Assembly (NCBI GenBank): GCA_023091665.1 | Contig: JALJCQ010000023.1 | Span: 434,001 to 498,000 of the forward strand | From: Pythium myriotylum | Lineage: Eukaryota; Oomycota; Peronosporomycetes; Pythiales; Pythiaceae | Direction: 5' to 3' | Length of the DNA: 64,000 nt | Shown: piece after piece, positions 1 through 10,600 of the stretch | Position numbering within the stretch: position 1 is the first letter of the stretch | Layout of the letters: each line of letters begins with the position of its first letter | Position numbers and translations under genes: made by a program | Notes under the pieces: generated by a model | What the model was told of the DNA's origin: nothing | Seen by the model: only the letters and a program-made list of their open reading frames with translations | Database searches by the model: none

Positions 1-615
1 GAGAACGGAAAGGTCTTCCTGCGCCTAATGAACGCGCGTGCGCGGCGCACAGACGACTGCACTCGCCATGACCTCGTCTACCTGAGCGCGCTTCGAGCCC
101 AGGGCACGATGCCGACGTTCTCGGGGGAGACGTTCAAGCACGTCTCGCTCGCATTCGTAGATCCTTCCGATCCCGAGCAAATCGTGCAGTCGTTGCTCCC
201 GTCTGTTTCCCAAGCAGTCTTGGACGAAAAGCGCGCGTTGATCAAACAGCACAAACTAGTGGAGGCCGACGTCTGGTTGTCGCTGCAGATGCGGCAGCAA
301 ATCATTCTCACGCTGTTGACAAACGTCGCACACACGTTCGAGACCATGTTCTTGCATGATGTAATGATGGGCGAAGTCACCGCGGCCGAGATTGGTTGCC
401 GTCTCTGTGGATCTTCGACACGATCGATCACCTCGACAGACGCAAGCTCCAGTAACCCCAACCCAAGCACAACGCTGCTGCGATGTGCGTGCGAAGCAGC
501 GTATTACTGCTGCAAGGAACATCAAGTTGAAGACTGGAAGAATCACAAGACGAGTTGCAAGCAGATTCGTCTGGAGAAAGAGCAAGCGACAGCCTCCGCA
601 GGCAGCAGTCAATAG
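1..615 (+). CDS. MYND-type zinc-finger protein, C-terminal part (5' end outside window)
   Basis: The frame is open from the first base of the window, so the gene begins upstream; the ATG at 28 is probably internal. The C-terminal 60 residues form a MYND finger: paired cysteines in CRLCG, then CACEAAYYCCKEHQ, then W..H...C, ending in a short basic and Ser-rich tail. MYND fingers bind proline-rich peptides and occur in SMYD methyltransferases, ankyrin proteins and many uncharacterised oomycete proteins. The visible 200 residues upstream of the finger look helical and show no catalytic motif, so the specific function is unknown. The MYND call is firm; the family is not. The next gene starts about 200 bp downstream on the same strand. 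Confidence 0.8.
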   Translation, partial: ENGKVFLRLMNARARRTDDCTRHDLVYLSALRAQGTMPTFSGETFKHVSLAFVDPSDPEQIVQSLLPSVSQAVLDEKRALIKQHKLVEADVWLSLQMRQQIILTLLTNVAHTFETMFLHDVMMGEVTAAEIGCRLCGSSTRSITSTDASSSNPNPSTTLLRCACEAAYYCCKEHQVEDWKNHKTSCKQIRLEKEQATASAGSSQ

Positions 616-759
616 ACCAATGCCATACTCATCATACTTGTCGTCCTCATTCCTGGAGATGCCCGAGCAGTGACTTTCTGCTGAAGATGCAACATCCATC
701 ACCCCTTCTTTCTTAGAATCGTCCTCAAACACGCCAGAGCTCGTGTTCGCTAGGTTGGT

Positions 760-781
760 GCTCACTTCGCTACTGGCGTTC
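760..781 (+). promoter_or_regulatory. Initiator-like core promoter element
   Basis: A GCTCACTTC core lies 42 bp before the ATG of the secreted-protein gene at 823. It resembles the oomycete initiator (GCTCATTYYN type). The paralogue at 20382-20786 has a related block (20842-20863, minus strand) with 16 of 22 positions identical. No transcription start data are available. Confidence 0.4.
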
Positions 782-822
782 AATCCCACAACCCAACCAA
801 TCCTCGTGTTGCACCGACAGTC

Positions 823-1377
823 ATGCTCTCAATCCGCTCGCTCGTTCTCGCACTCGCCGTCTCCACTTTGACAATCGGAGTGCTTGCGGAAGAGCCTGTC
901 CAGGTCGCGATCGCGGCACACTCGCACCTGAACGACGCGACGGCGCTGATCAACAAGAACACGGTGTCGCACTCGCAGAATGTAGCCATTGTACGCAGTA
1001 ACATCCGCGGACAGCAAGACGACGTCATGGCTACCGATAACCAAGAGCAGCAATCAACTAATGCTGAGGACGTCGACAATGGAGACCAGCCTCGCGACGT
1101 GCCGTCTGGGCTTGTGCTCACTGGGGACCGTGACTCGCTGAAGGCTGACGAGGTTGAGGAAGCCGTGCCCGACAAGGACGAAGGTGTGACAGATGCTGCG
1201 GATCACCACGAGCAGCGCGGCTTTGTGGGCTACCGACGCCGCTTCTTTTACCCAGGCTTTCGTGGCGGCTACTACGGCTGGCGCTACCCACTGCCGTACT
1301 GGCGCCGCTACGGCCGTCGCTTCTATGGTGGCGTCTGCCCGTTCGGTCGCATCTATGGAGGATACTTCTACTGCTAA
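823..1377 (+). CDS. Small secreted Gly/Tyr/Arg-rich protein
   Basis: This is a 184-residue protein with a clear signal peptide: MLSIRS, a hydrophobic stretch, and likely cleavage after VLA near residue 22. A low-complexity acidic middle follows, then a C-terminal domain of about 50 residues rich in Gly, Tyr, Arg, Phe and Trp (RRRFFYPGFRGGYYGWRYP, then YGG-type repeats), ending in Tyr-Cys. It is paralogous to the minus-strand gene at 20382-20786: both share PSGLxLTG and the aromatic C-terminal block. Such domains occur in cell-wall or extracellular-matrix proteins, so a wall-associated role is possible but inferred. There is no convincing RXLR or Crinkler motif. It is intronless. Confidence 0.75.
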   Translation: MLSIRSLVLALAVSTLTIGVLAEEPVQVAIAAHSHLNDATALINKNTVSHSQNVAIVRSNIRGQQDDVMATDNQEQQSTNAEDVDNGDQPRDVPSGLVLTGDRDSLKADEVEEAVPDKDEGVTDAADHHEQRGFVGYRRRFFYPGFRGGYYGWRYPLPYWRRYGRRFYGGVCPFGRIYGGYFYC

Positions 1378-1799
1378 GTCGTTTCAGTCAATGGCAGTCG
1401 CTCCAGGAACGCTCGTCGCACTTTTTTTCGAAGGGTTCGACTTCTTTGATCGAGTTAATCCAAATCATTCGGCCGACTTTTTCTTGCCTCTTGCTTCTCT
1501 CCTCACGCTTTGTCGTTCCGCGACGTGCTGTCTGAGCTGAAACGAAAGAGGACAACCACTGAGTTCTTCCATTTCTCCATCCATCTCCATCATATTACCC
1601 GATAATACCCGATACGAGCAGGATCTCCGTCCCAGCGGGTTTGCGTGAACTCAATTCACCAATAAACATGTGAATGTGAATGACAAACTTTGATCCCGTT
1701 GATTCAATAAATAACGCGATGGGGCAAATCCCCCATCTCAATCACGAAGCGCAAACACTACAGTCGAATCGCCGGCGCCTTCAGTCGGCACGAGCCTGC
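1378..1799. other. Intergenic region, no gene recognised
   Basis: This 420-bp stretch lies between the secreted-protein gene and the convergent PH-domain gene. It should carry both 3' ends. I see no conserved coding frame or strong hairpin. Confidence 0.5.
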
Positions 1800-2306
1800 C
1801 TAGAAATCGTAGACCCAAAAGTCTGTGTCGGAGTCCGTGTCTGACATGATGGTGCTGTTGTCGTCAAAGTCCTCCTCCGTCTTGTCTTCGATGAATGATC
1901 CCTCGCACTCCTCGATCGGGTCCAGAGGCTGTTGCTTACGTCTGTGAAGCGATTGGAACTCCTGCGCCTTGCTGCGCTTCATGAGGTAGTCGTTGAAGAC
2001 GTCGTACCAAACGTTCATCTGCTCCTCGGTCTTGGCCGAGATGCAGAGCTTGCGCCCACACTGAAGCAGCACGCAGAGTCCGTTGCGCACTTTGGAGTAG
2101 TAGTGGACGTCCACAATTGTGTCGCGACGTAGGACCTTGGTCTCGTCGCGGCTATCCTTGCGGTAGCTGAGGAAGCCGTCGTTAAACACAAAGAAGCGCT
2201 TGTGCCAAGTCTTGATGCGGCCGCCCTGCTTGACGAGCCAGCCCTCGGCGTAGCCGTTGAGCACGAGCACGCTGCCCGAGTTGCTACTTCCGCGCCGACC
2301 GATCAT
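1800..2306 (-). CDS. PH-domain protein
   Basis: This is an intronless gene of 168 residues. A pleckstrin-homology domain covers roughly residues 18-112. It begins with the usual AEGWLVKQGGRIKTWHKRFF strand-turn-strand with the basic KTWHKRFF loop that contacts phosphoinositides, and ends with the C-terminal helix around MNVWYDVFNDYL containing the invariant Trp. The tail (residues 120-168) is acidic and Ser/Thr/Asp-rich and ends in FWVYDF. Small single-PH proteins act as phosphoinositide-dependent membrane adaptors; the partner here is unknown. No signal peptide or transmembrane segment is seen. Confidence 0.85.
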   Translation of the reverse strand: MIGRRGSSNSGSVLVLNGYAEGWLVKQGGRIKTWHKRFFVFNDGFLSYRKDSRDETKVLRRDTIVDVHYYSKVRNGLCVLLQCGRKLCISAKTEEQMNVWYDVFNDYLMKRSKAQEFQSLHRRKQQPLDPIEECEGSFIEDKTEEDFDDNSTIMSDTDSDTDFWVYDF

Positions 2307-3333
2307 GTTTGTAAGTGAGTGGCGCTGAGGGACGAGTGCGTTCGTGGACGCGAATTGTAGAATGGGCAGATGCTTGCATATCTACGTGACGAAGCGAGCG
2401 GCTGTCGCGGAGTCCAGAGTCCACAGATGAGTTGAGGTGGGTTCCGCATCCGTTCAGTGGGTGGAAGAGCCTCAAATTTTGCATCCTCTTCCACATCCAG
2501 TCGAGCCATCTGGGAGTCCAGAAGCGCACACGTCAAAGACGCGTTAGCTAATTGGGCTGTTCACAAAGAAGTCGCGTCTGGTTCTGACTACTTTCGCGGT
2601 CAGCTCCGATACCAGATGCATCCATTCTACTTTACAGAAAAATTTATTTATAGAGTTATGAACATACGTAAACAAGGGGGAAAATGTCTGCTTGGAAGTT
2701 CTTTATACGTTTCAAAAGGTAATGAGTTGGTTGTGAGATGTCATGCCTTGGAACTCAAAAGGCTTCCCACGCTCTGAACGTGTCTGGCTACATCTTCGAG
2801 CTGGTGGATCCTTGTCACCGGACCTTCGATTCGAACGGGGAAAGCCACACAACTCCCAGGTGATCCGACCAGCCTGCTGGCTCTAGCGAAGAAGACAGGG
2901 GCATCGAGACATGCCGTTCCTTGTGATCTGGGACTGCCGTACGGTGTGTCATCAGCGCCCATGGAGGAGTGAGAAAAACACGAACGGATGCGTGGAACCT
3001 GGGTGAAGCGTGCCCATCACATGGCAGTGCGTCGAGATGCCACAGACCCTCAAAGGCGAGGCACATGGCGATCGCACACCGAGCAGACCCGCCGATGGCA
3101 CGAACGCAAGTCCTCGCATCCTGCTCAGCGACATTGGTGTTGACCACCTGAAGGTTGAGCTGGTCCAGCACTATTAATAGGCAAGCACATCTCCCATGAT
3201 ATCAGCTGAGCCAGGCTAGCCTAGCGACTAATACTGGCTACTACCACAATCCTCGACGGTGGTCAACAGAGTGGCTGGGTACCATGTTGAACTGCTCACC
3301 CTTCCATTTTCTCCGTCATCATCCTCGAGAAGA
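2307..3333. other. Intergenic region of about 1 kb, no gene recognised
   Basis: This lies between the divergent PH-domain gene and the MEMO1 homologue. A 118-codon open frame on the minus strand (2815-3171) has no recognisable domain, and several overlapping frames are equally open, so I do not call it a gene. The part around 2620-2720 is AT-rich. Confidence 0.4.
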
Positions 3334-4584
3334 ATGCGCGTTCGCCAAGCCTCCCATGCCGGCTCGTGGTACTCGCACGAGGGAGACAAGCTCAACGGCC
3401 AGCTCTCAGGTGTGTGGCGGTGCCGCGCGCGTTGCGTGCAGAGGCAATCTGGATGACGTGGACGCAATAGAATGGCTCGCGACGGCGGCCGCAGCCAATA
3501 GCGACGGCAACGTTTCAACCATCCGCGCCATCATTGCCCCTCACGCTGGCTTCAGGTGGGATCTCTGCTTTCGCTCGTGTGGTCCTAGCATGCTTACGAA
3601 GAATGGAAACAGCTATTCCGGCCCGACCGCAGCGTACGCCTATCATCACTTGGAAGGACTCGAGAACGTCAAGCGAGTCTTTATTCTTGGACCATCCCAC
3701 CATTTCTACTTGCGGTGCGTGTTGCGGTCGGCTATGACGCAATGCTACGGTCTAATCGTGGATGCGATGAAGTGGCTGCGCTGTTTCGACGGCGACGGAG
3801 TACGAAACGCCCCTGGGCAACATCCCTATTGACCTCGAAGTCAACGAGCAACTTATGAACACCAACAAGTTTGCTCGCATGTCACTTGAAGTCGACGAGG
3901 ACGAACACTCGATTGAAATGCATCTGCCCTTCGTGTACAAAGTGATGGGCGGACGCAAATTCACGGCCGTTCCGATCCTTGTGGGGGATACAAAGACGCG
4001 AGCTGACGCGGAATATGGGCGGCACGTGCTTCTCCTTTGTCGTTGGCGGTTTTGTGTGACTGATATATTGGTGGAACGTAGCATTCTCGCACCATACCTG
4101 GAAGATCCTCAAAACTTGTTCGTCATCAGCTCAGATTTTTGTCACTGGGGATCACGGTACAACTGGTAACAGTATCTTAGCTATGTCTCCCTGGCTGATG
4201 TCTCTATTGTCGACTGCAGTTTTCGCTACCAACCACACGATTCCGCGTACGGAGAAATTCACGAGTACATTCAGCACCTTGACCACGAAGGGATGGCTGT
4301 ACGTTTAGATACGGCACCTGATTCTTTTGTTGTTCTAATGCTTCCCCTCGTATTCACAGCACATTGAACGGCTCGATCCGGCTGGTTTCAGCGAGTATCT
4401 TGAGAAGACCAGTAACACAATTTGCGGTCGTCACCCGATTTCCGTCCTACTCCACACTATTGTCGCAGCTGCGAACATCAAATGCACGCTCAAGTTCGTC
4501 AAGTATGCGCAGAGCAGTGCATGTAAGAGGCACAGCGACTCGTCCGTGAGCTATGCGTCAGCCATCATCTATCAGACGCCATAG
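3334..4584 (+). CDS. MEMO1 family protein (AmmeMemoRadiSam system protein B-like)
   Basis: Seven exons give a complete 296-residue protein, against 297 for human MEMO1: 3334-3409, 3471-3555, 3613-3714, 3773-4021, 4082-4156, 4220-4298 and 4360-4584. All reading phases close. Family landmarks are present: ASHAGSWY at the N-terminus, IIAPHAGF (His), LGPSHHF (His), [20 protein letters not shown], and TICGRHP carrying the conserved Cys. These residues form the metal/redox-like site of the extradiol-dioxygenase fold. MEMO1 is linked to cytoskeletal signalling and copper or iron handling in animals; its role in oomycetes is unknown. Introns are 57-63 nt. One of them (4022-4081) appears to use a GC donor. 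Read unspliced, the locus looks frameshifted, but splicing resolves this. Confidence 0.88.
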
Positions 4585-4686
4585 CAGTGCGGGGCGCTCA
4601 ATGTAGAGGCACATCCTATTCATTTCTATTTGTGTAACAGTGGTTGGATTCGCAATTGAAGTGTGGTGGGCTGTTTGTATTCCTTC

Positions 4687-4691
4687 GGAGC
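4687..4691. repeat. Target-site duplication, left (GGAGC)
   Basis: GGAGC immediately precedes the left LTR and is repeated immediately after the right LTR at 12188-12192. A 5-bp duplication is normal for copia integration. Confidence 0.85.
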
Positions 4692-5042
4692 ACTTGTGAT
4701 TAGCACTAGTCTCACAAGTCTTGACTGGGTCCTGGGATGCGCAGAGGAACCGCTCTTTGGCGGCCGACAAGTTCTCTCTCCCTTCCTTCCTTGGGGGCGA
4801 AAACCAGAGTCTTACATTTGAGTGACCGAAGCCACGGTTATCTAATACTAATATGTCTTTTAGGATACAGCCCCAACTGTTCCTCAGTACCGTAAAACCT
4901 CTCTTGGAGGAAACCGGACTGTGCTACCGGTGGTAAACCTGCGAAGGCAGGGGAAACCCACCGGGCGTGAGACGTGGGAGCACACCCGCTAGGTGTGCTC
5001 CATACTTGTGTCTGGGGTGGCGATTCCACTCCATTCACAAGT
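4692..5042 (-). repeat. 3' LTR of the copia element
   Basis: 351 bp, matching 11837-12187 except for two substitutions noticed near 4726 and 4914. It is the downstream LTR in element orientation. A purine-rich GGCGGAGG lies just upstream in element sense (around 5060-5070) and may be the polypurine tract, but it is short and not adjacent. Confidence 0.93.
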
Positions 5043-5153
5043 GCCTCACTAGTGGAGAACCTCCGCCAGACACAACTCCGTAATCACCGTCCGATTGACG
5101 AGATTTTAGAGAGTGTTAGCTAGGGCAAAACTCCACAATAAAGTAACCGATTG

Positions 5154-7658
5154 TTACTTCCTTGATGTCTTCTTGTTTCTTCCTGTGTCGATCCACTCGT
5201 CGCGAGACGTAATTCCCAAGAGGTCGCAGAGCTTGACAAACTTCTGAGGGCCGATTGCCTTGGTCAGCGCATCCGCTGCCATCTCAGTGGTAGGACAATA
5301 TTCCAATTGAATATATCCTCCTTGGTTTCGTTCTTGAACGAAGAAGAATCGGATGTCGATGTGTTTGCATCGTCCGTGATGCTCAGGATTTCTCGCAACT
5401 TTGATGGTTGACTGATTGTCCTCGTATATCACCGTTCCATGCGTTTGTTTGAAGCCAAGTTCTTCAAGTAGTGATCGCAGGTACAGTACTTCTTGAACTG
5501 TACTCGACAATGCCACGTACTCAGCCTCCATAGTTGATAGCGTCACGAGTTTCTGGAGTGAGCTCCGCCATGAGATGGGGGAGGTTCCGAACAGGTACGT
5601 GACGAACCCTGAAACCGATCGTTTCGTGTCCGCACAGTTACCATAGTCTGCGTCGCTGTAAGCCGATAATATATCGTCCATGTTGTGCTCGTTGATGTTG
5701 TTCCTTCCCAGCACAATCCCATGCTGGCGCGTCCCGTTTAGATACTTCAGCCCTCTTTGTACAGCTCTCCAGTGAGTCATGTCTGGGCTTTTCAAGTACC
5801 TGCTAACCTGACGAACGAGGCCAGCGAGATCTGGCCTTGTTCCCATCATCAGGTACATGAAGCTTCCCACTGCTTCGCGATATGGGATGCTGTTCATCTC
5901 GTCCATCTCCTCCTTAGTCGTTGGCATCTGCGCTGCAGATAGCTGCTGCCCCGGCTCTTGTGGCGATCCCACTGGCCGACTGTCCTGCATGTTGAATCGA
6001 TGTAACACCTTAGTACAGTACTGCTCTTGGTGGAGAAAGAGACTCCGCCGATTGCGGTCTCTTTCGATGTGCCACCCCAGCAAGTACTTCACCGGTCCCA
6101 TGTCCGACATTTGAAACCGTTTCTTGAGTGAGTCCTTGAAGTCCTGCACCAATCGCAGGGGACTTCCCATGATCATGAGATCATCAACATAGACGCTGAC
6201 TACACAAGACCCATCATGTGTAGTCTTGATGAAGACACAATAGTCTTTCACCAATCGTCTGAATCCGCATTCGATCATGAACTCTTGAAATGTGTGATAC
6301 CAGACACGCGGTGCCTGCTTGAGTCCGTAAAGACTCTTCTCGAGTTTGCACACCAAGTGTTCTTGCCCTTTTCGTACGTAGCCTTCTGGCTGCTGCATAT
6401 ATATCTCCTCGTCTAGATAGCCATTGAGGAACGCAGTCTTCACGTCCATCTGCTCGATCTCCCAGTCGAGTGCGGCTTCGATGGCCAGTAGAAGTCGTAA
6501 GACTTCCATGCGCACAACTGGAGAAAATATCTCGTTGTAGTCGATTCCATATCTCTGTAGGGATCCTTTGATGACTAATCGTGCTTTGAATCTGTCGATG
6601 GATCCATCAGCTGTCCTCTTGATCACAAAGGCCCAGCGGTTTCTCAATGCTTTCCGCCCGATTGGCAGTGGCACGAGTCTCCATGTCTTGTTCTCGATCA
6701 ATGATTCGTATTCGCTGTCAGTGGCCCGATTCCACTCACGCGCGTACTCTGAGTTCATCGCCTCGCGATAACTCCGTGGCTCTTCCACGAATTTGATGGC
6801 TAGCATCGCATATATGAACGTCTCCCCCTCTGGATCGTTCTTCTCATCCACTGGTGAGATGTTTTCAGCACTGGCATCGATACCATGCCGAAGTGGGTGT
6901 TCGAATATTTGAGCTAAGTCTGTGTCCGATTGACAAGACTGCTTGGTTTCTGTCCGATTGACTAGGCTTAATTGGGACTCCCATGTCCTGTTCGCCAATC
7001 TTTGTCGTCTTCGCCGTTTCTTGGATGTTCTTAGTTCATCGTTCCCTTCGCCTTCCCATGGAGCCGCGACCTCTGAGTGTGCGATCAAGGCTGGTGTTGC
7101 CAAAATCGCCGGTACGCTATCAGGACACGGCCTTGTATTGACCGTGGACGGCATGACTACCGGCGCTTGATGGCTATCCGCCGATCGGTTGTCCTCATGT
7201 GTGCTGGTCAATCCAGGGTTGGTTACTGAGAATATCCCCGCCCTTGCCTTCTTGATTATATGCTCGATAGAGTCGAGGTACTCCAATGTACTTCGCTCTC
7301 GGTCCACCAGCGCCCTCGCGCTCAGAGCAATGTCTGGTCCTCTGTACGGTGGATGACCATGCCCCTCATGGTCTTCATCAGCGAAACGCACTTGCTTTCG
7401 GTAGGGCGTCCCTCCAAACCGAACTCGCGCAAGTTCCTCTAGCGGATCGTACTGATTCTTTTTGAGGATGGGCCGTGCCGCCTTCTGAGATGCTGCCCCT
7501 ATTGCAGGTCTCTCTGCGGTTGATTCAGCCGTCCGCCCTCTTGGCGCCCTCAACTTCCCATGCACCGATCGCATGTCGAGTTCGTCGACCAGTCGCCCTT
7601 TGGCTGCAGACCCTTGGCTCCCGGCCATTGCCTGCTGGTCTTCGACGATGCCATCCAA
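5154..7658 (-). CDS. Copia Pol, reverse transcriptase/RNase H part
   Basis: An 834-codon frame. The RT domain shows DVKTAFLNGYLDEEIYM, PEGY, YGLKQAPRVW and the catalytic YVDDLMI. RNase H follows, with AYSDADYGNC, STMEAEYVALS and YEDNQSTIKV...KHIDIRFFF. The first 110 or so nucleotides overlap the upstream integrase frame in a different register, so this part needs a -1 (or +2) shift or represents a 1-nt indel. It has no plausible start codon context of its own. RT and RNase H motifs are complete, which supports a young and possibly active element. Confidence 0.92.
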   Translation of the reverse strand: MDGIVEDQQAMAGSQGSAAKGRLVDELDMRSVHGKLRAPRGRTAESTAERPAIGAASQKAARPILKKNQYDPLEELARVRFGGTPYRKQVRFADEDHEGHGHPPYRGPDIALSARALVDRERSTLEYLDSIEHIIKKARAGIFSVTNPGLTSTHEDNRSADSHQAPVVMPSTVNTRPCPDSVPAILATPALIAHSEVAAPWEGEGNDELRTSKKRRRRQRLANRTWESQLSLVNRTETKQSCQSDTDLAQIFEHPLRHGIDASAENISPVDEKNDPEGETFIYAMLAIKFVEEPRSYREAMNSEYAREWNRATDSEYESLIENKTWRLVPLPIGRKALRNRWAFVIKRTADGSIDRFKARLVIKGSLQRYGIDYNEIFSPVVRMEVLRLLLAIEAALDWEIEQMDVKTAFLNGYLDEEIYMQQPEGYVRKGQEHLVCKLEKSLYGLKQAPRVWYHTFQEFMIECGFRRLVKDYCVFIKTTHDGSCVVSVYVDDLMIMGSPLRLVQDFKDSLKKRFQMSDMGPVKYLLGWHIERDRNRRSLFLHQEQYCTKVLHRFNMQDSRPVGSPQEPGQQLSAAQMPTTKEEMDEMNSIPYREAVGSFMYLMMGTRPDLAGLVRQVSRYLKSPDMTHWRAVQRGLKYLNGTRQHGIVLGRNNINEHNMDDILSAYSDADYGNCADTKRSVSGFVTYLFGTSPISWRSSLQKLVTLSTMEAEYVALSSTVQEVLYLRSLLEELGFKQTHGTVIYEDNQSTIKVARNPEHHGRCKHIDIRFFFVQERNQGGYIQLEYCPTTEMAADALTKAIGPQKFVKLCDLLGITSRDEWIDTGRNKKTSRK

Positions 7659-10600
7659 TTGATGGACTTGCCTCCTTGAGACTCTTCTCTGGGAGCCTTG
7701 CCTCCAATTGGCGTGTCCCCGCTTCGCCTCTGCGACGGGACCTGTTCACCGACATTGCCGCGAACGTTCTCTGGCGTCTCCGATATCGCCTTCTCGGAAC
7801 GTTCGTCTACTCGACTCTCGTCGTCGTCATCGTCGCCCAACTCCATCCTATTGATGGTGTCGAGGTCGGACTGGCTTAGAGCCGGTCGCTCTTCAGCCAC
7901 TGCGCACTGGTTGCACCCGCAGCGCGTCTGCTCGCCGGTGTACTTGCGCAGGATCTCGGGCGGGAAGCGCGCTGGTTTGTTCTCGATGAACACCACGTCT
8001 TTCGCCCTTATCACCTCCAAATTGGTGAGTTGAAGTAGTTTGTAGCCACCTCTGTCCGCGTTGTAACCAACGAAAATACACTTGATTGCCTTCCCATCCG
8101 TCTTCTTTCTGTGTTGCTTAGGGACGTGCCGATACGCCGTGCAACCGAAGACTCGGAAATGGGAGGTAGCAGGTACGTTTCTGTACCACCGTTCGTGGGG
8201 TGAATCCCCATCGAGAACTGCCGTCGGTGTCACGTTGATGAGTGTGACGGCCATGTAGATCGCCTCCCCGATGAGGACGACCGGATGATGGTCGTCATAG
8301 AGAAAGGCCCTCGCCTTCTCCATAATCATCCGCATATGCCGCTCTGCGATGCCATTGTCCTGCGGCGTATACACTTGTGTAAACCGCACTCGAATCCCGT
8401 ACTTGGCTTTGATGATGCTCCCCAATTTTTCATACTCTCTCGCATTGTCGGATCGCAGGAGATCCATCTCCTCATCTGCATTCGGTATGTTGTAATAGAT
8501 CCAATTGATCTTGTGTTTTGTGTCGTTTCGATACTCCTCGAAAGCATCGTATATGTCTGATTTGCTCTTCATGAGCTTGACAAACACGTATCGGGTATAC
8601 TCGTCAACAAATATGACGAAGTACCGACACCCACTGAAAGTTGACACAGGCAGGACACCGATATCACTGTGTGTAACTTCCCCTGGCCATCTGGCCTTTC
8701 TCACTGCCTTTCGTGAGTAGGAGAGGCGGGACAGTTTTGCAAAGGTGCATGATTCGCATACAAACGAGTCTATTAGGGACTTAGAGAATGGCCTCTCGTC
8801 CTTCAAATAGATCTCGTAGAGCTCCTTCATTGCAGTTCGTCCCGGATGTCCTTGGCGCCTATGCCATAACATCAACTTGTCAGCACTACTCCCCGATTGA
8901 GTAGCCGTCAAAGCCCTCTCCTTACCCACAGCAGGCAACACGTACAGACCCATTTGGTCCGATACTGGCGCATACGCCGAGTATCCGTGTTCCTTGTGAG
9001 TGATGAGACACTCGTCATCGTCGAATTCGATGCGCATGCCGTCTTTCTGTACGGCCTTGCGCAGAGACAGTAGGTTGAATTTAAATTCGGGAACGTATAT
9101 CACGTCCTCGAGGTAGAGCGTCTTCGGGCGCCCCTCAGTGTCCTCAATCGATAGTCGCACTGTCCCCTTGCCCACGCTCCGATGCGTCGTGGCACCACAC
9201 TCCACGATGCCCATAACTGGAGTGTAAGAGGTGACGATGGTGCGGTCCTTCGTCATGTGGGCGGACGCGCCTGAGTCGACGATCCACTCCGTATCAGCGG
9301 ACAGGGTCGCCACGGAAGCAGATGCGACGGCCATCAGTGCTGTCTCCTTCCCGAACATCGACTTCTCCGCTGCAGAGAGCTCACCTCCCATTGGTGGCGT
9401 CATCTGCCCTTCTTCCGCGCCTTCTCCCACCGAAATGTCCTGTTGACAATTCTGTGATGGTACGATCGGGCCATCAACGGTCGGTGTGGTTATTTTCGAA
9501 ACGTCCACATTAGTAGGTTCGGCCGTCGGTGTAGGTATATCGGCAACCGAGGACACCGATTGTCCTGGTTTGGGTTCACCTTTGTGAGCCCCGACCGACT
9601 CATCCACCATGGCAGTCGTAGAGGTAAGTGGTGTCCCCATCGGACCCAGCTCCTCACCATCAGACTCATCACTGTACCCATCCAGTGGTGAGTCGCCTTG
9701 CATATAGATCCCGTGGCCGTAGTGGTAGTAGTCGCCCTTGCGTGGGCGGCGCCAGATCTCGTCGGTGCCTGTGAAGGCCAGGCGCACGAGACCACGCTTC
9801 TTGATTTCAGCATCCGTCGGGGTTCGACCGCGGATCTCCACACCGAAATTCTTGATCCGCTCGTTTTCAACATGCGCTTGCTTCAAGCGCTCAACCTTAT
9901 CCACCTTTTGCTTCTTGGTGTTCGCCGATTGCGAGACCAATTTAGGTTGTTGAGAATGGCGGGAGTCGCCCCTAGTAGTGCGCGCATTCTGTGCCGACTG
10001 AGGCGGCGGTCGCTTCTTCGCATCGTATCTCTCGTGGTCGTGAGCACGACTTGTGCGATGAGCCTCACTGGCTCTGCGATCTCCCCGCTCTCCTTGTTGG
10101 CTACGGCTTCTCTGGTCTCCTTCGCGCCAATCGCGCTCATGGAATCCACCACCGTATACGCCACCAGCGGAACCCCGATTGTTCTGCTGGGCGTGGGAGT
10201 ATTGACCATCAGCCCAATGATTCCGCTGTTCGTAATGACGTTCCTGACGTTCCTGATCTCTGGGGGTGTATGCCTCACTGGGTCCGTAACGTCGGAGGTC
10301 GTCCGGTTTCCCTTGTTGAGGTCCCCGCGAGATATCAGTTGGTCGAGGTTGCACTGGCCAATTGCCGTGGCCTCTCCAACCAAAATCAGGAGTGTTGAAG
10401 TTGGGACTCGGATGCGAAACGCCCAATCGGTGTTCGCCCAAATCGTCACCTCGCCTTGGTCCTTGTTCTTGCGCTCGAGCAAAAAGCGCATGCTGAGTTC
10501 TCTCATCTTTCGGTGAGAATGATGATCTCCTGTCCGGAGATCGAGATCTTCTCGGAGATCCGTAGCGTCTCCCGCGTTCACGACTCCGATTGTCGCGATT

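Noticed and set aside
3259..3832. Apparent frameshift (pseudogene) in the MEMO1 homologue
   Set aside because: An intron at 3410-3470 restores phase exactly and gives [19 protein letters not shown], matching the family spacing; all other introns also close in phase.
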